Assembly: GCF_030270585.1 (NCBI RefSeq)
Contig: NZ_BSYI01000003.1
Location: 1 to 64,000, forward strand
DNA from: Paralimibaculum aggregatum
GTDB lineage: Bacteria; Pseudomonadota; Alphaproteobacteria; Rhodobacterales; Rhodobacteraceae
Direction of reading: 5' to 3'
DNA length: 64,000 nucleotides
The notes under the pieces are model-generated. The model ran no database searches. It was given only the letters and a program-made list of their open reading frames with translations, and was not told the DNA's origin. This document shows, in pieces, positions 44,089-52,461 of the stretch; the first letter of the stretch is position 1; each line of letters opens with the position of its first letter. Position numbers and translations under genes: made by a program.

Positions 44089-44721
44089 ATGCGCGCAGCC
44101 GTTGCGCTCCTCTGCGGATCGCTGGCCGCCTGCGCCATGCCCGGGGACGGCGATCCCGCCCCCGGCGGCGCCGGGCAGGGCGCGCCCGCGGCCGGCGGCG
44201 GCGCCGCCGCGGCGCTGCCCGAGCCGTCGCTGCCGGCGCCGGTTCCCGGCGGGCAGGTTGCGCCGACCCGCCGGCCGCTCGAGCGCCCGCCCGAGCAGGT
44301 CGCGCCCGACATCTACATGGCCCTGCAGCAGGACAGCGCCGGCACCGTCTCGGTGATCTTCGCCATCGACCGCGCGAAGGACAACACGCCCTCCGACGAC
44401 CCGGCGATCCGGCTCACCCCGGAGAACGGGCTGTGCAACCCGCAGCAGCTGCGCAATTTCGACTTCCCCGCCGTCTACGGCGCGCGCCCGGTCTATTCCG
44501 CGCTCGACGCGCGCGAGAACATCGGCGCGCGCGAGCTGCCGAGCTTCCTCGCCACCGCCGTGACGGTGGAGATGGTGCGCCTCGGCATGGCCCGCGAGCC
44601 CGACGACACCCGCCCGCAGAACCTCTGCTCCTTCGAGCTCTGGCGCCGCCTCGTCAGCGCCGAGTTCAAGGACCAGCTCGCCACCCGGCCGGCCGCCCCG
44701 GCCCCGCAAACTGGACAATGA
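44089..44721 (+). CDS. hypothetical lipoprotein between ilvN and ilvC
   Basis: A 210-residue protein starting one base after the ilvN stop, with GGGAAGGCGAGGA as ribosome site inside ilvN. The first 16 residues form a lipoprotein signal (LAAC, Cys at about 16). A Gly/Pro/Ala-rich linker follows (to about 60), then a folded domain beginning RPLERPPEQVAPDIYMALQQDSAG with CNPQQL and NLCSFELWRRL. No known domain is recognised. Co-expression with ilvN and ilvC is likely from spacing, but no functional link is apparent. Confidence 0.65.
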   Translation: MRAAVALLCGSLAACAMPGDGDPAPGGAGQGAPAAGGGAAAALPEPSLPAPVPGGQVAPTRRPLERPPEQVAPDIYMALQQDSAGTVSVIFAIDRAKDNTPSDDPAIRLTPENGLCNPQQLRNFDFPAVYGARPVYSALDARENIGARELPSFLATAVTVEMVRLGMAREPDDTRPQNLCSFELWRRLVSAEFKDQLATRPAAPAPQTGQ

Positions 44722-44777
44722 CCGGGCGCTCCGCTAACAGCGCTCAACCCCGCCAGAACCCGCCAACATCACCGTAG

Positions 44778-45812
<1,035 letters not shown>

Positions 45813-45830
45813 ACGCCGGGTCCTTCTGCG

Positions 45831-45859
45831 GGGCGGCCGGATGGATGGTCCGGCCGCCC
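45831..45859 (+). terminator. terminator after ilvC
   Basis: GGGCGGCCGGA (45831-45841) pairs perfectly with TCCGGCCGCCC (45849-45859) around a 7-nt loop. The following bases contain only scattered T, so it may rely on the strong stem. It separates the ilv genes from the low-GC pair downstream. Confidence 0.75.
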
Positions 45860-45901
45860 TGTGCTATTCGTTGGGGTTCCGAACACCCGCGGAGCCGGAC
45901 C

Positions 45902-46189
45902 ATGAACATCGACGTCAAACAGGCCATCGCGATTGCGAAAGAATATGCCAAGGAGATCTTCGAAGATGAGGGGCTGGGTGCCCCTAGCCTCGAAGAGATC
46001 TGGTTTGATGATGAAAAGAACGAGTGGTGCGTAACGGTCGGCCTCCGCGTGGGGCCGATGGTCCGGATGGCGGAAGTCGCCGCGCAAATGGGAATGGCTG
46101 GTCGAGACAACATTGTCTACAAGACAGTGAGGGTTTCGGCGATTGATGGCACGCCGGTTTCCGTGACCATACGTGAGGTGGCTGCCTGA
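45902..46189 (+). CDS. small acidic protein paired with a PIN-domain gene, low GC
   Basis: A 95-residue protein beginning MNIDVKQAIAIAKEYAKEIF, with an acidic middle (EEIWFDDEKNEWCVTVGLRV) and a C-terminal VSAIDGTPVSVTIREV strand pair. The helix-then-sheet pattern is loosely like PepSY or small NTF2-like folds, but I do not recognise a family. GC content is clearly lower than its neighbours, suggesting recent acquisition. The PIN gene starts 2 nt after its stop. It has no obvious DNA-binding motif, so a classical antitoxin role is not supported by sequence. Confidence 0.65.
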   Translation: MNIDVKQAIAIAKEYAKEIFEDEGLGAPSLEEIWFDDEKNEWCVTVGLRVGPMVRMAEVAAQMGMAGRDNIVYKTVRVSAIDGTPVSVTIREVAA

Positions 46190-46191
46190 GT

Positions 46192-46665
46192 ATGCGCAGA
46201 ATTGCGTTGGATACCAATCTTCTTGTCCTTTACGTTGTTGGATCGGTAGCCCCACACTTGCTGAAATTTCCCCGGCGACATAAGCGGCTGGCGGAATATG
46301 ATCCCGAGGCCTTTTTGCTCCTCTTGGAACAACTGGAAGGCGCCGATCTCGTCACCACGCCGAATGCCATGACAGAGGCGTCCAATCTCGTCGTCCAGGG
46401 GCTGCGCGGTTCGCTCCGGGCCGAAGTGCTGGCCGCCCTCGCGCGTTTCTCCGAACTGGCGCGAGAACACTATGAGCCCAGCCGTGGCGTCACGGAGGCT
46501 CCGGAATACCTGCGCCTTGGCCTCGCAGACACCGCATGGCTCGCGGTGCTTGACCGGGAAACGGAGTTGCTCACCGTCGATCTCGGGCTCTATCTCGCGG
46601 CGCTGGACCGGGGGCTCCCGGCCAGGAACTTCAACCACCTGCGTGATCCCGATGCCCGCCAGTAG
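46192..46665 (+). CDS. PIN-domain protein, putative ribonuclease
   Basis: A 157-residue PIN-like protein. The first acidic residue is Asp7 in ALDTNLLVLYVVG, a second is Glu62 in NAMTEASNLV, and further candidates are Asp113 (LADTAWLAV) and Asp130 (LLTVDLGLY). The spacing fits the metal-binding quartet of PIN ribonucleases. It is longer than typical VapC toxins by about 20 residues. GC content is low like that of its partner. It probably cleaves RNA; whether it is a toxin, and whether the upstream 95-residue protein restrains it, is inference. Confidence 0.75.
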   Translation: MRRIALDTNLLVLYVVGSVAPHLLKFPRRHKRLAEYDPEAFLLLLEQLEGADLVTTPNAMTEASNLVVQGLRGSLRAEVLAALARFSELAREHYEPSRGVTEAPEYLRLGLADTAWLAVLDRETELLTVDLGLYLAALDRGLPARNFNHLRDPDARQ

Positions 46666-46677
46666 GGGATCGACCAC

Positions 46678-47796
46678 ATGACCGACACATCGGGGCTGTT
46701 CCTTGCCTGTCCGCCGGGGCTGGAGCCGTGGCTGGCGGCGGAGGCGGCGGCGCTCGGGCTGGCGGGGGTGCGCGCGGTTCCGGGCGGTGTCGAGGCCGCG
46801 GGCGGGCTGGCCGAGGCGATGCGGGCCAATCTCTGGCTGCGGGGGGCGACGCGGGTGCTGCTGCGGATCGCCGAGTTCCGGGCGATGCACCTGGCGCAGC
46901 TCGACAAGCGCGCCCGGAAGATCCCCTGGGGCGAGATCCTGCGGCGCGACGTGCCGGTCTCGGTGGAGGCGGCCTGCCGCAAGTCCCGCATCTACCATGC
47001 CGGCGCCGCGGCGGAGCGCGTCGCCCGGGCGATCCAGGAGGGCACCGGCGCGCCGGCGAAGACCGGGCGCGGGCGCAACGGCATCGGCGTCTTCCTGCGC
47101 ATCGACGACGATCTCGCGACGCTCAGCATCGACACCTCCGGCGAGCCGCTGCACAAGCGCGGGCACAAGCTGGCGGTGGCGCGGGCGCCGATGCGCGAGA
47201 GCATGGCGGCGTTGTTCCTCGCCGCCTGCGGCTACCGGCCGGGCGAGGCGCTGCTCGACCCGATGTGCGGCTCCGGCACCTTTCCGATCGAGGCGGCGGA
47301 GATCAGCGCCGGGCTGGCGCCGGGGCGGGGGCGGAGCTTTGCCTTCGAGCGGCTGGCAGCGGCGGACCCGGCGCTCTGGGCCGAGATGCGCGGCGCTGCC
47401 GGGGTGCCCGAAGGCCCGGCGCTGGCCTTCGGCTCCGACCGCGACGCCGGCGCGGTAAGCATGGCGCGGGAGAATGCCGGGCGGGCCGGGGTGGCCGCCC
47501 TCACCGCCTTCGCCGAGCGGCCGGTCAGCGAGATCGCGCCGCCGGAGGGCGCGGCGCCGGGGCTGGTGATGGTGAACCCGCCCTATGGCGCGCGGGTCGG
47601 CGCGGTGAAGGCGCTCGGGCCGCTCCATGCCGCGCTCGGCCGGGTGCTGACGGAGCGTTTCGCCGGCTGGCGGGTGGGGCTGGTGACCACCGAGGCCGGG
47701 CTGGCGCGGGCCACCGGGCTGCGCCTTGCCGAGCCCGGGCCGCCGGTGCCGCATGGCGGGCTCCGGGTGCGGCTCTGGCAGGCCGGGCCGCTCTGA
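46678..47796 (+). CDS. THUMP-type class I RNA methyltransferase, RlmL/YpsC-like
   Basis: A 372-residue RNA methyltransferase. The N-terminal region contains a ferredoxin-like/THUMP part (LWLRGATRVLLRIAEFRA, RKIPWGEILRRDVPVSVEAACRKSRIYH). The catalytic domain shows RAPMRESMAALFLAACGYRPGEALLDPMCGSGTFPIEAA (SAM site) and the MVNPPYG motif that marks N2-guanine or N6-adenine methylation. It most resembles RlmL-type enzymes acting on 23S rRNA G2445. It starts 12 nt after the PIN gene but has normal high GC, so it is probably an original resident. Confidence 0.87.
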   Translation: MTDTSGLFLACPPGLEPWLAAEAAALGLAGVRAVPGGVEAAGGLAEAMRANLWLRGATRVLLRIAEFRAMHLAQLDKRARKIPWGEILRRDVPVSVEAACRKSRIYHAGAAAERVARAIQEGTGAPAKTGRGRNGIGVFLRIDDDLATLSIDTSGEPLHKRGHKLAVARAPMRESMAALFLAACGYRPGEALLDPMCGSGTFPIEAAEISAGLAPGRGRSFAFERLAAADPALWAEMRGAAGVPEGPALAFGSDRDAGAVSMARENAGRAGVAALTAFAERPVSEIAPPEGAAPGLVMVNPPYGARVGAVKALGPLHAALGRVLTERFAGWRVGLVTTEAGLARATGLRLAEPGPPVPHGGLRVRLWQAGPL

Positions 47797-47821
47797 GGCG
47801 CGGCCGGGGCCCGGCCCGCGC

Positions 47822-48412
47822 TCAGGGCTGCAGAAGGTAGAGCCCGCAGATCCCCTGGATGCGGTCGAGCTCGGCCTTGGTGTCGTGCTTCTTCGAGAGC
47901 CGGGAGATCTTCTCGCCATAATGCTGCGCGGTCCAGGGCAGGAGCTGCCGGACGACCTCGTCGGCGCGCTGCTGGCGGGCCTTGACCTTGCCGGCGGGCA
48001 GCGCCTCCTCGGCCGGCAGCAGGCGGGCGAACAGCATCTCGAGCTCGGACACGATCTTCGGCGCGAAGCGCTTCACGCCGGACTGCCAGATCTTCACATG
48101 CTCCAGCTCGTGCGCCTTGACCTCCTTGTAGCAGGTGGTGGCGGTGTCGATCGCCTTGTCGATCTTGATCTGGGTGGCGAAGGTGATGGTGGCGGCGATC
48201 GAGACCAGCCGCAGCGTGACCTCGGCGCCCTCGCCCTCGGTCTCCCAGACCAGCACCGGGTCGGTGATCTCCATCCGCGGGCTGGTGGAGCCGAGCACCT
48301 TGCGGCTCCGCTTCTTCTTCTCGTCCTTCTGGATCGTGCTGCCGGCGACCCGGCGCAGCTTCACCTTGCGGTCGAACTTCACCTCGATGGCATAATCGGT
48401 GGCGGCGGTCAT
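47822..48412 (-). CDS. HExxH-containing putative zinc peptidase, DUF922-like
   Basis: A 196-residue protein carrying HELEH at 101-105 within VKAHELEHVKIWQ, the HExxH zinc-protease signature. A Lys/Arg-rich segment lies before it (DEKKKRSRKV) and a helical C-terminal half after. The layout recalls DUF922-type Zn proteases, but no signal peptide is visible, so it would be cytosolic. The ATG at 48412 is preferred over 48451 because GGGAGAG lies 6 nt upstream. It is convergent with the RNA methyltransferase. Activity is inferred from one motif only. Confidence 0.55.
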   Translation of the reverse strand: MTAATDYAIEVKFDRKVKLRRVAGSTIQKDEKKKRSRKVLGSTSPRMEITDPVLVWETEGEGAEVTLRLVSIAATITFATQIKIDKAIDTATTCYKEVKAHELEHVKIWQSGVKRFAPKIVSELEMLFARLLPAEEALPAGKVKARQQRADEVVRQLLPWTAQHYGEKISRLSKKHDTKAELDRIQGICGLYLLQP

Positions 48413-48546
48413 CTCGCGCTCTCCCTGCGGCTTTCCGGTCGGTTCGCTCAAGGCCGGATATAGGGAGGGCGGCGGCCCGCGCCCGCGGTTTTACACGGGC
48501 GATACGCTTGTGCGCCGGCTGATACGCGGCGGATACCGGGGCCGGC

Positions 48547-49356
48547 TCAGGGCGCCACCAGCCGGCGGTAGAGATGCCAGCTGGCATGGCCGAGCAGCGG
48601 CAGCACCACCACGAGCCCGAGGAAGGCCGGCGCGCAGGCCGCCGCCAGCGCCGCCCCGAGGAAGGCCGCCCAGCCGAGCATCACCGCCGGGCTCGCGATC
48701 ACCGCCCTGAAGGACAGCACCATCGCCGTGAAGAAGTCGCTGTCGCGGTCGAGCAGGAAGGGAAAGGCGATCACCGAGAGGCAATAGGCCACGCCGGCGA
48801 AGAAGGCGCCGAAGAGATGGCCGACGACCAGGAAGGTCAGCCCGTGCGAGGTGGTGAAGATCTGGTCCGCCACGTCCCAGAACCGGTCGACGCTGGCGGA
48901 GAAGTGGATCGCGAAGAGCATCACGCCGACCCGGCTCCAGACCGCCAGCCAGAACATCAGCACGAAGCCCTGATAGAGGATCTGCTTGCGCGCGGTGCGC
49001 CCGATCATCGCCGGCAGCTCGCCCCAGCCGAGGCGCTCGCCCTGCTCGCGGCGGCGTGAGATCTCGTAGAGGATCACCGCCACGAAGGGGCCGATCAGCG
49101 CGAAGCCGGTCACCACCGGGAAGGAGAGCCCGCGGTATTCCTTGAGCTCCAGCACCCAGAGCAGCAGCCAGCCGCCGGCGGCATAGAGCAGCCCGACGGT
49201 CATGCCCATCAGCGGCGCGGCCAGGAAATCGGCCCAGCCCGCGGCCAGCGCCGCGCGCAGGTCGGCCCATGTCGCCGCGCGCACCGCCGGCATGCCGCGG
49301 CTCTCGCGCCAGGGGCCCGTGTTCTCGGCCGGTCCGTCCGCCGGTGTCGTCGCCAT
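48547..49356 (-). CDS. DUF2189-type membrane protein
   Basis: A 269-residue membrane protein. The early WADLRAALAAGWADFLAAPLMGMTVGLLYAAGGWLLLW is typical of the DUF2189 family. Five to six hydrophobic segments follow, including FAIHFSASVDRFWDV and HLFGAFFAGVAYCLSVIAFPFLLDRDSDFFTAMVLSF. The ATG at 49356 has GGGAGG 6 nt upstream; the frame is open for another 87 codons but without similarity. Function unknown. Confidence 0.78.
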   Translation of the reverse strand: MATTPADGPAENTGPWRESRGMPAVRAATWADLRAALAAGWADFLAAPLMGMTVGLLYAAGGWLLLWVLELKEYRGLSFPVVTGFALIGPFVAVILYEISRRREQGERLGWGELPAMIGRTARKQILYQGFVLMFWLAVWSRVGVMLFAIHFSASVDRFWDVADQIFTTSHGLTFLVVGHLFGAFFAGVAYCLSVIAFPFLLDRDSDFFTAMVLSFRAVIASPAVMLGWAAFLGAALAAACAPAFLGLVVVLPLLGHASWHLYRRLVAP

Positions 49357-49549
49357 CCTCGCCTCCCTGTCCTGCCCCCGGCCGGGGCGGCTCTGCCCGA
49401 TTGTCGCATTGGCGCCGGCCCGGCCCGGTGGGGCAGGGGGACGCAGGGGCATCCTCGGCCATCGCGCCGCGCCCCGGCCTTGCGCTATATCAAGGCATGC
49501 GTGGCCTGGTGGCGACAGGCTCGCCGGAAAAACCGGAGCGGGAGGACCC

Positions 49550-49972
49550 ATGCAGGCCGGAGAAAGCCTCGAAGAGACCGCCGCCGCCCAGGCGCGGGTC
49601 CGGGGCGTGAGCCCCATCGTCCCGGTGCGCCGGGTGGCGCGGTCCTGCGCCTTCTACACCGAGGTGCTGGGCTTCACCCTGCGCGAGCGCAACCCGGAGA
49701 ACAGCTATGCCCTGCTCTCGCGCGGCGCGGCGAGCGTGATCCTGCTCGATCTCGACGATGCCCGCGCCCTGCGCGCCACGGCGGACTATTTCTCGGCCTA
49801 TTTCTGGGTCGAGGATGTCGCCGCCTATCATGCCGAGATCGCGCCGCAGCTCGCCGGCCTCGGCGAGCGCCGGGTGCAGCCGCTCTTCACCAAGCCCGAC
49901 GGGCGGCAGGAATTCCATGTCCGCGACCCGGACGGCTTCCTGCTGTTCTTCGGCGAGGCGCCGGCGGACTGA
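49550..49972 (+). CDS. glyoxalase-fold (VOC) protein
   Basis: A 140-residue VOC superfamily protein. VSPIVPVRRVARSCAFYTEVLGFTLRE and a C-terminal GRQEFHVRDPDGFLLFFGE frame two beta-alpha-beta modules; residue pattern is like bleomycin-resistance/dioxygenase relatives. The N-terminal 18 residues are extra. GGAGG precedes the ATG by about 5 nt. It is divergent from the DUF2189 gene and lies 91 nt before the radical SAM gene. Ligand unknown. Confidence 0.8.
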   Translation: MQAGESLEETAAAQARVRGVSPIVPVRRVARSCAFYTEVLGFTLRERNPENSYALLSRGAASVILLDLDDARALRATADYFSAYFWVEDVAAYHAEIAPQLAGLGERRVQPLFTKPDGRQEFHVRDPDGFLLFFGEAPAD

Positions 49973-50063
49973 CCGCTCCGCCCGGCTCACGGGACCGTCG
50001 ATTGACAGCCGCGCGCGCCCGCGCCACTTCCGGGGAGACCAGAACAGGCCCCCGGGAGAGACC

Positions 50064-51017
50064 ATGACCGCATCGCTCGAAACCGCCAGCCCGGCCGCGA
50101 AGTTCTCCGACCCCGAGCGCACCGCCAGCGGCGCGCCGCGCGCCCGCGTGGCGCTCGAGCGGCTCGAGACGCTCTGGTTCAACACCGGCACGCTCTGCAA
50201 CATCGAATGCGCCAACTGCTACATCCTGTCGAGCCCGACCAACGATGCGCTGGTCTATCTCGGCGCCGCCGAAGTGGCGCGCTATCTCGACGAGATCGCG
50301 GCGCTGCGGCTCGGCACGCGCGAGATCGGCTTCACCGGCGGCGAGCCCTTCATGAACCCCGAGATGCCGGAGATGGCGGCGGATGCGCTGGCCCGCGGCT
50401 TCGAGGTGCTGATCCTCACCAACGCGATGCGGCCGATGATGCGCCCGCGGGTGCGCGCCGCGCTGGCGCCGCTGATCGCCGCGCATGGCGCGCGGCTGAC
50501 CTTCCGGATCTCGCTCGATCATCACGAGCCGGCGCGGCACGACGCGGAGCGGGGCGAGGGCGCCTTCGCCGCCTCGCTCGAGGGGATGCGCTGGCTGAAG
50601 GCGCAGGGCGCGCGGATGGATGTCGCCGCCCGCACGATCTGGGGCGAGGCGGAGGCCGCCATGCGCGCCGGCTTCGCGCGGCTCTTCGCGGCCGAGGGCT
50701 TCGCCATCGACGCCGCCGACCCGGCCGCGCTGATGCTGTTCCCGGAGATGGACGAGCGCGCCGCGGTGCCGGAGATCACCACCGCCTGCTGGGACATCCT
50801 CGGCAAGTCGCCCTCCGAGGTGATGTGCGCGCATTCGCGGATGGTGGTGAAGCGCCGGGGCGCGGCGGCGCCGGTGGTGCTGGCCTGCACGCTGCTGGCC
50901 TATGACGAGGCCTTCGAGCTCGGCGAGCGGCTGGCCGAGGCGCAGGGCACGGTGCCGCTCAACCACCCCCATTGCGCCAAGTTCTGCGTGCTGGGCGGGG
51001 CGCGCTGCTCGGCCTGA
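50064..51017 (+). CDS. radical SAM protein with a C-terminal cysteine cluster
   Basis: A 317-residue radical SAM enzyme. The [4Fe-4S] cluster motif CNIECANC has Cys45, Cys49 and Cys52 (CxxxCxxC). GFTGGEPFMNPEM is the GGE motif that positions SAM, and FRISLDHHEPARHD follows. Near the C terminus HPHCAKFCVLGGARC supplies three more cysteines (304, 308, 315), which could bind an auxiliary cluster. It has no recognisable peptide substrate gene or RRE beside it. Reaction unknown. GGGAGAG precedes the ATG. Confidence 0.82.
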   Translation: MTASLETASPAAKFSDPERTASGAPRARVALERLETLWFNTGTLCNIECANCYILSSPTNDALVYLGAAEVARYLDEIAALRLGTREIGFTGGEPFMNPEMPEMAADALARGFEVLILTNAMRPMMRPRVRAALAPLIAAHGARLTFRISLDHHEPARHDAERGEGAFAASLEGMRWLKAQGARMDVAARTIWGEAEAAMRAGFARLFAAEGFAIDAADPAALMLFPEMDERAAVPEITTACWDILGKSPSEVMCAHSRMVVKRRGAAAPVVLACTLLAYDEAFELGERLAEAQGTVPLNHPHCAKFCVLGGARCSA

Positions 51018-51067
51018 GCCGCGCCGCGGAGCCTGGTCACGCGGCATCCTCCCGCCAGCACCGAGGC

Positions 51068-51093
51068 AAAAAAAGAGGCGGCTCGCGCCGCCT
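51068..51093 (-). terminator. intrinsic terminator, minus strand
   Basis: AGGCGGC (51076-51082) and GCCGCCT (51087-51093) form a 7-bp stem with a 4-nt loop. Read on the minus strand it is followed by a run of seven U (complement of A at 51068-51074). It would end a minus-strand transcript and, less strongly, the plus-strand radical SAM transcript. Confidence 0.85.
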
Positions 51094-51300
51094 TTGGGTG
51101 GGTTTCGTCCTGTGTGTGGAGGTAGGACTGAAGAGTGGATGTGTCCGTACCGGTGCGGCCCTCTGGAGGATGGGCCTGAGCGACCGGACAAGGCCTTCTT
51201 ATCTATTTCTGAAGCGCATTGCGCATATTCCTGTAGGCTCCCTTACGCATGCGAGCCGGGGGTGGAGCCCCGTTACCGGTCCGAAATCAAGCAGCGTTGA
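51068..51300 (-). ncRNA. candidate small RNA with anti-Shine-Dalgarno loops
   Basis: No gene fits here, yet the minus strand is structured and ends in a strong intrinsic terminator. One hairpin pairs GGCCC with GGGCC (51157-51161 and 51172-51176 on the plus strand) and exposes AUCCUCCAGA in the loop. Another exposes CUCCA between GGGG and CCCC near 51260, and an unpaired CCUACCUCC lies before the terminator. CU-rich anti-SD motifs in loops are a mark of alphaproteobacterial regulatory RNAs. The 5' end is uncertain. It could also be a processed 3' untranslated region of ispA. Confidence 0.45.
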
Positions 51301-51350
51301 ACCGGCCTGCCACGCATATTCCACTCACAGGGATTAGGTAGCCCGATTCC

Positions 51351-51474
51351 CGCCACATTTCAAACACAATCTTCGCCCCGATTGCCCAAATTGAGACGCG
51401 ATGTTGGCCGCATTCCCCGTAAGCCCTTGATTTTCCTTGTGCCCAGATTTGGACACAATCGGGGAAATGTGGCG
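51351..51474. repeat. interrupted inverted-repeat element, MITE-like
   Basis: The outer arms CGCCACATTTC (51351-51361) and GAAATGTGGCG (51464-51474) are exact complements. Inner arms CCCCGATTG (51376-51384) and CAATCGGGG (51456-51464) also pair, and CCAAAT pairs with ATTTGG inside these. A direct repeat ACACAATC occurs at 51364-51371 and 51453-51460. The element is markedly lower in GC than its flanks. No transposase or clear target duplication is seen. It lies between the sRNA candidate and ispA. Confidence 0.6.
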
Positions 51475-51499
51475 AGGGCGCCCAATTCGGCCGCCCGGC

Positions 51500-52450
51500 T
51501 CAGGAGCGCCGCTCGACCGTGAAGCGCGCCGCCGATTCGAGATGCCGCGCCTGCGGCCCGAGGAAGGCGAGCTCGGCCGCCGCCTCGCGCACCAGCTCCC
51601 CGGCGCGGGCGCGGGCGCCCTCGATGCCGAGGATGTCGACGAAGGTCGCCTTGCCGGCGCCGGCATCCTTGCCCACGGCCTTGCCGGTCTCGGCCTCGCT
51701 GCCGGTGACGTCGAGCAGGTCGTCGGCGATCTGGAACGCCTCGCCGAGCGCGCGGGCATAGGCCCGGATATGCGCCACCGTCGCCTCCGGCACCTCGCCG
51801 AGGATCGCCCCCATCTCCGCCGCGACCTCGATCAGCGCGCCGGTCTTGAGCAGCTGGAGCCGCTTGACCCCGGCGGCATCGAGCGGCACGGCCGCCGCCT
51901 CCGCGCCGAGATCGAGCGCCTGCCCGCCGACCATGCCGGCCGCGCCGGAGGCCTGGGCGAGCCGCAGGCAGAGCCGCGCGCGCACATCGCCGGAGGGATG
52001 CGTCGCCGGATCGGCCAGGATCTCGAAGGCCATCGCCTGCAGCCCGTCGCCGGCCAGCACCGCGGTCGCCTCGCTCCATTTCACGTGCACGGTGGGCTTG
52101 CCGCGGCGCAGCGCGTCGTCGTCCATGCAGGGCATGTCGTCATGCACCAGGCTGTAGGCGTGCAGGCATTCGACCGCCGCCCCGGCCCGCGCCGCCCGCG
52201 CCTCGGGCACGCCGCAGAGCCGGCCGACCTCCATGGCGAGGAAGGCGCGCAGCCGCTTGCCGCCGCCGAGCGTCGCATAGCGCATCGCGGCGCAGAGCTC
52301 GGCCTCGCCGGCGCCGCCGCCCTCGGCCGGCAGCAGGCGGGCGAGCTCGTCCTCGACCCGCGCGGCATGGGCGCTCAGCACCGCCGCGAACTCCATCGTG
52401 CCGATCGGCGCCCCGGCCGCCGCCGCGGCGCTCTCCCTCGTCTCGTCCAT
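51500..52450 (-). CDS. ispA: farnesyl diphosphate synthase-type polyprenyl synthetase
   Basis: A 316-residue trans-isoprenyl diphosphate synthase. The first Asp-rich motif is LVHDDMPCMDDDALRRGKPT and the second is ALGEAFQIADDLLDVTG. GGGKRLRAFLAMEVG near the N terminus binds the homoallylic substrate. It makes farnesyl (or geranylgeranyl) diphosphate, the precursor for HpnD. The ATG at 52450 is chosen over an upstream TTG because GAGG precedes it. The gene follows mlaA on the same strand with an 11-nt gap. The pairing of ispA with mlaA, hpnN and hpnM puts a second hopanoid-related locus here. Confidence 0.92.
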   Translation of the reverse strand: MDETRESAAAAAGAPIGTMEFAAVLSAHAARVEDELARLLPAEGGGAGEAELCAAMRYATLGGGKRLRAFLAMEVGRLCGVPEARAARAGAAVECLHAYSLVHDDMPCMDDDALRRGKPTVHVKWSEATAVLAGDGLQAMAFEILADPATHPSGDVRARLCLRLAQASGAAGMVGGQALDLGAEAAAVPLDAAGVKRLQLLKTGALIEVAAEMGAILGEVPEATVAHIRAYARALGEAFQIADDLLDVTGSEAETGKAVGKDAGAGKATFVDILGIEGARARAGELVREAAAELAFLGPQARHLESAARFTVERRS

Positions 52451-52461
52451 CGTGCCGCGCC

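Noticed and set aside
48480-48546. Short GATAC-containing direct repeats, possible iterons
   Set aside because: Three loose copies only, with uneven spacing and no replication gene nearby.
51068-51300. 6S RNA or tmRNA
   Set aside because: I looked for the 6S closing stem with central bubble and for the tmRNA tag and acceptor sequences and found neither. It is left as an unnamed sRNA candidate.
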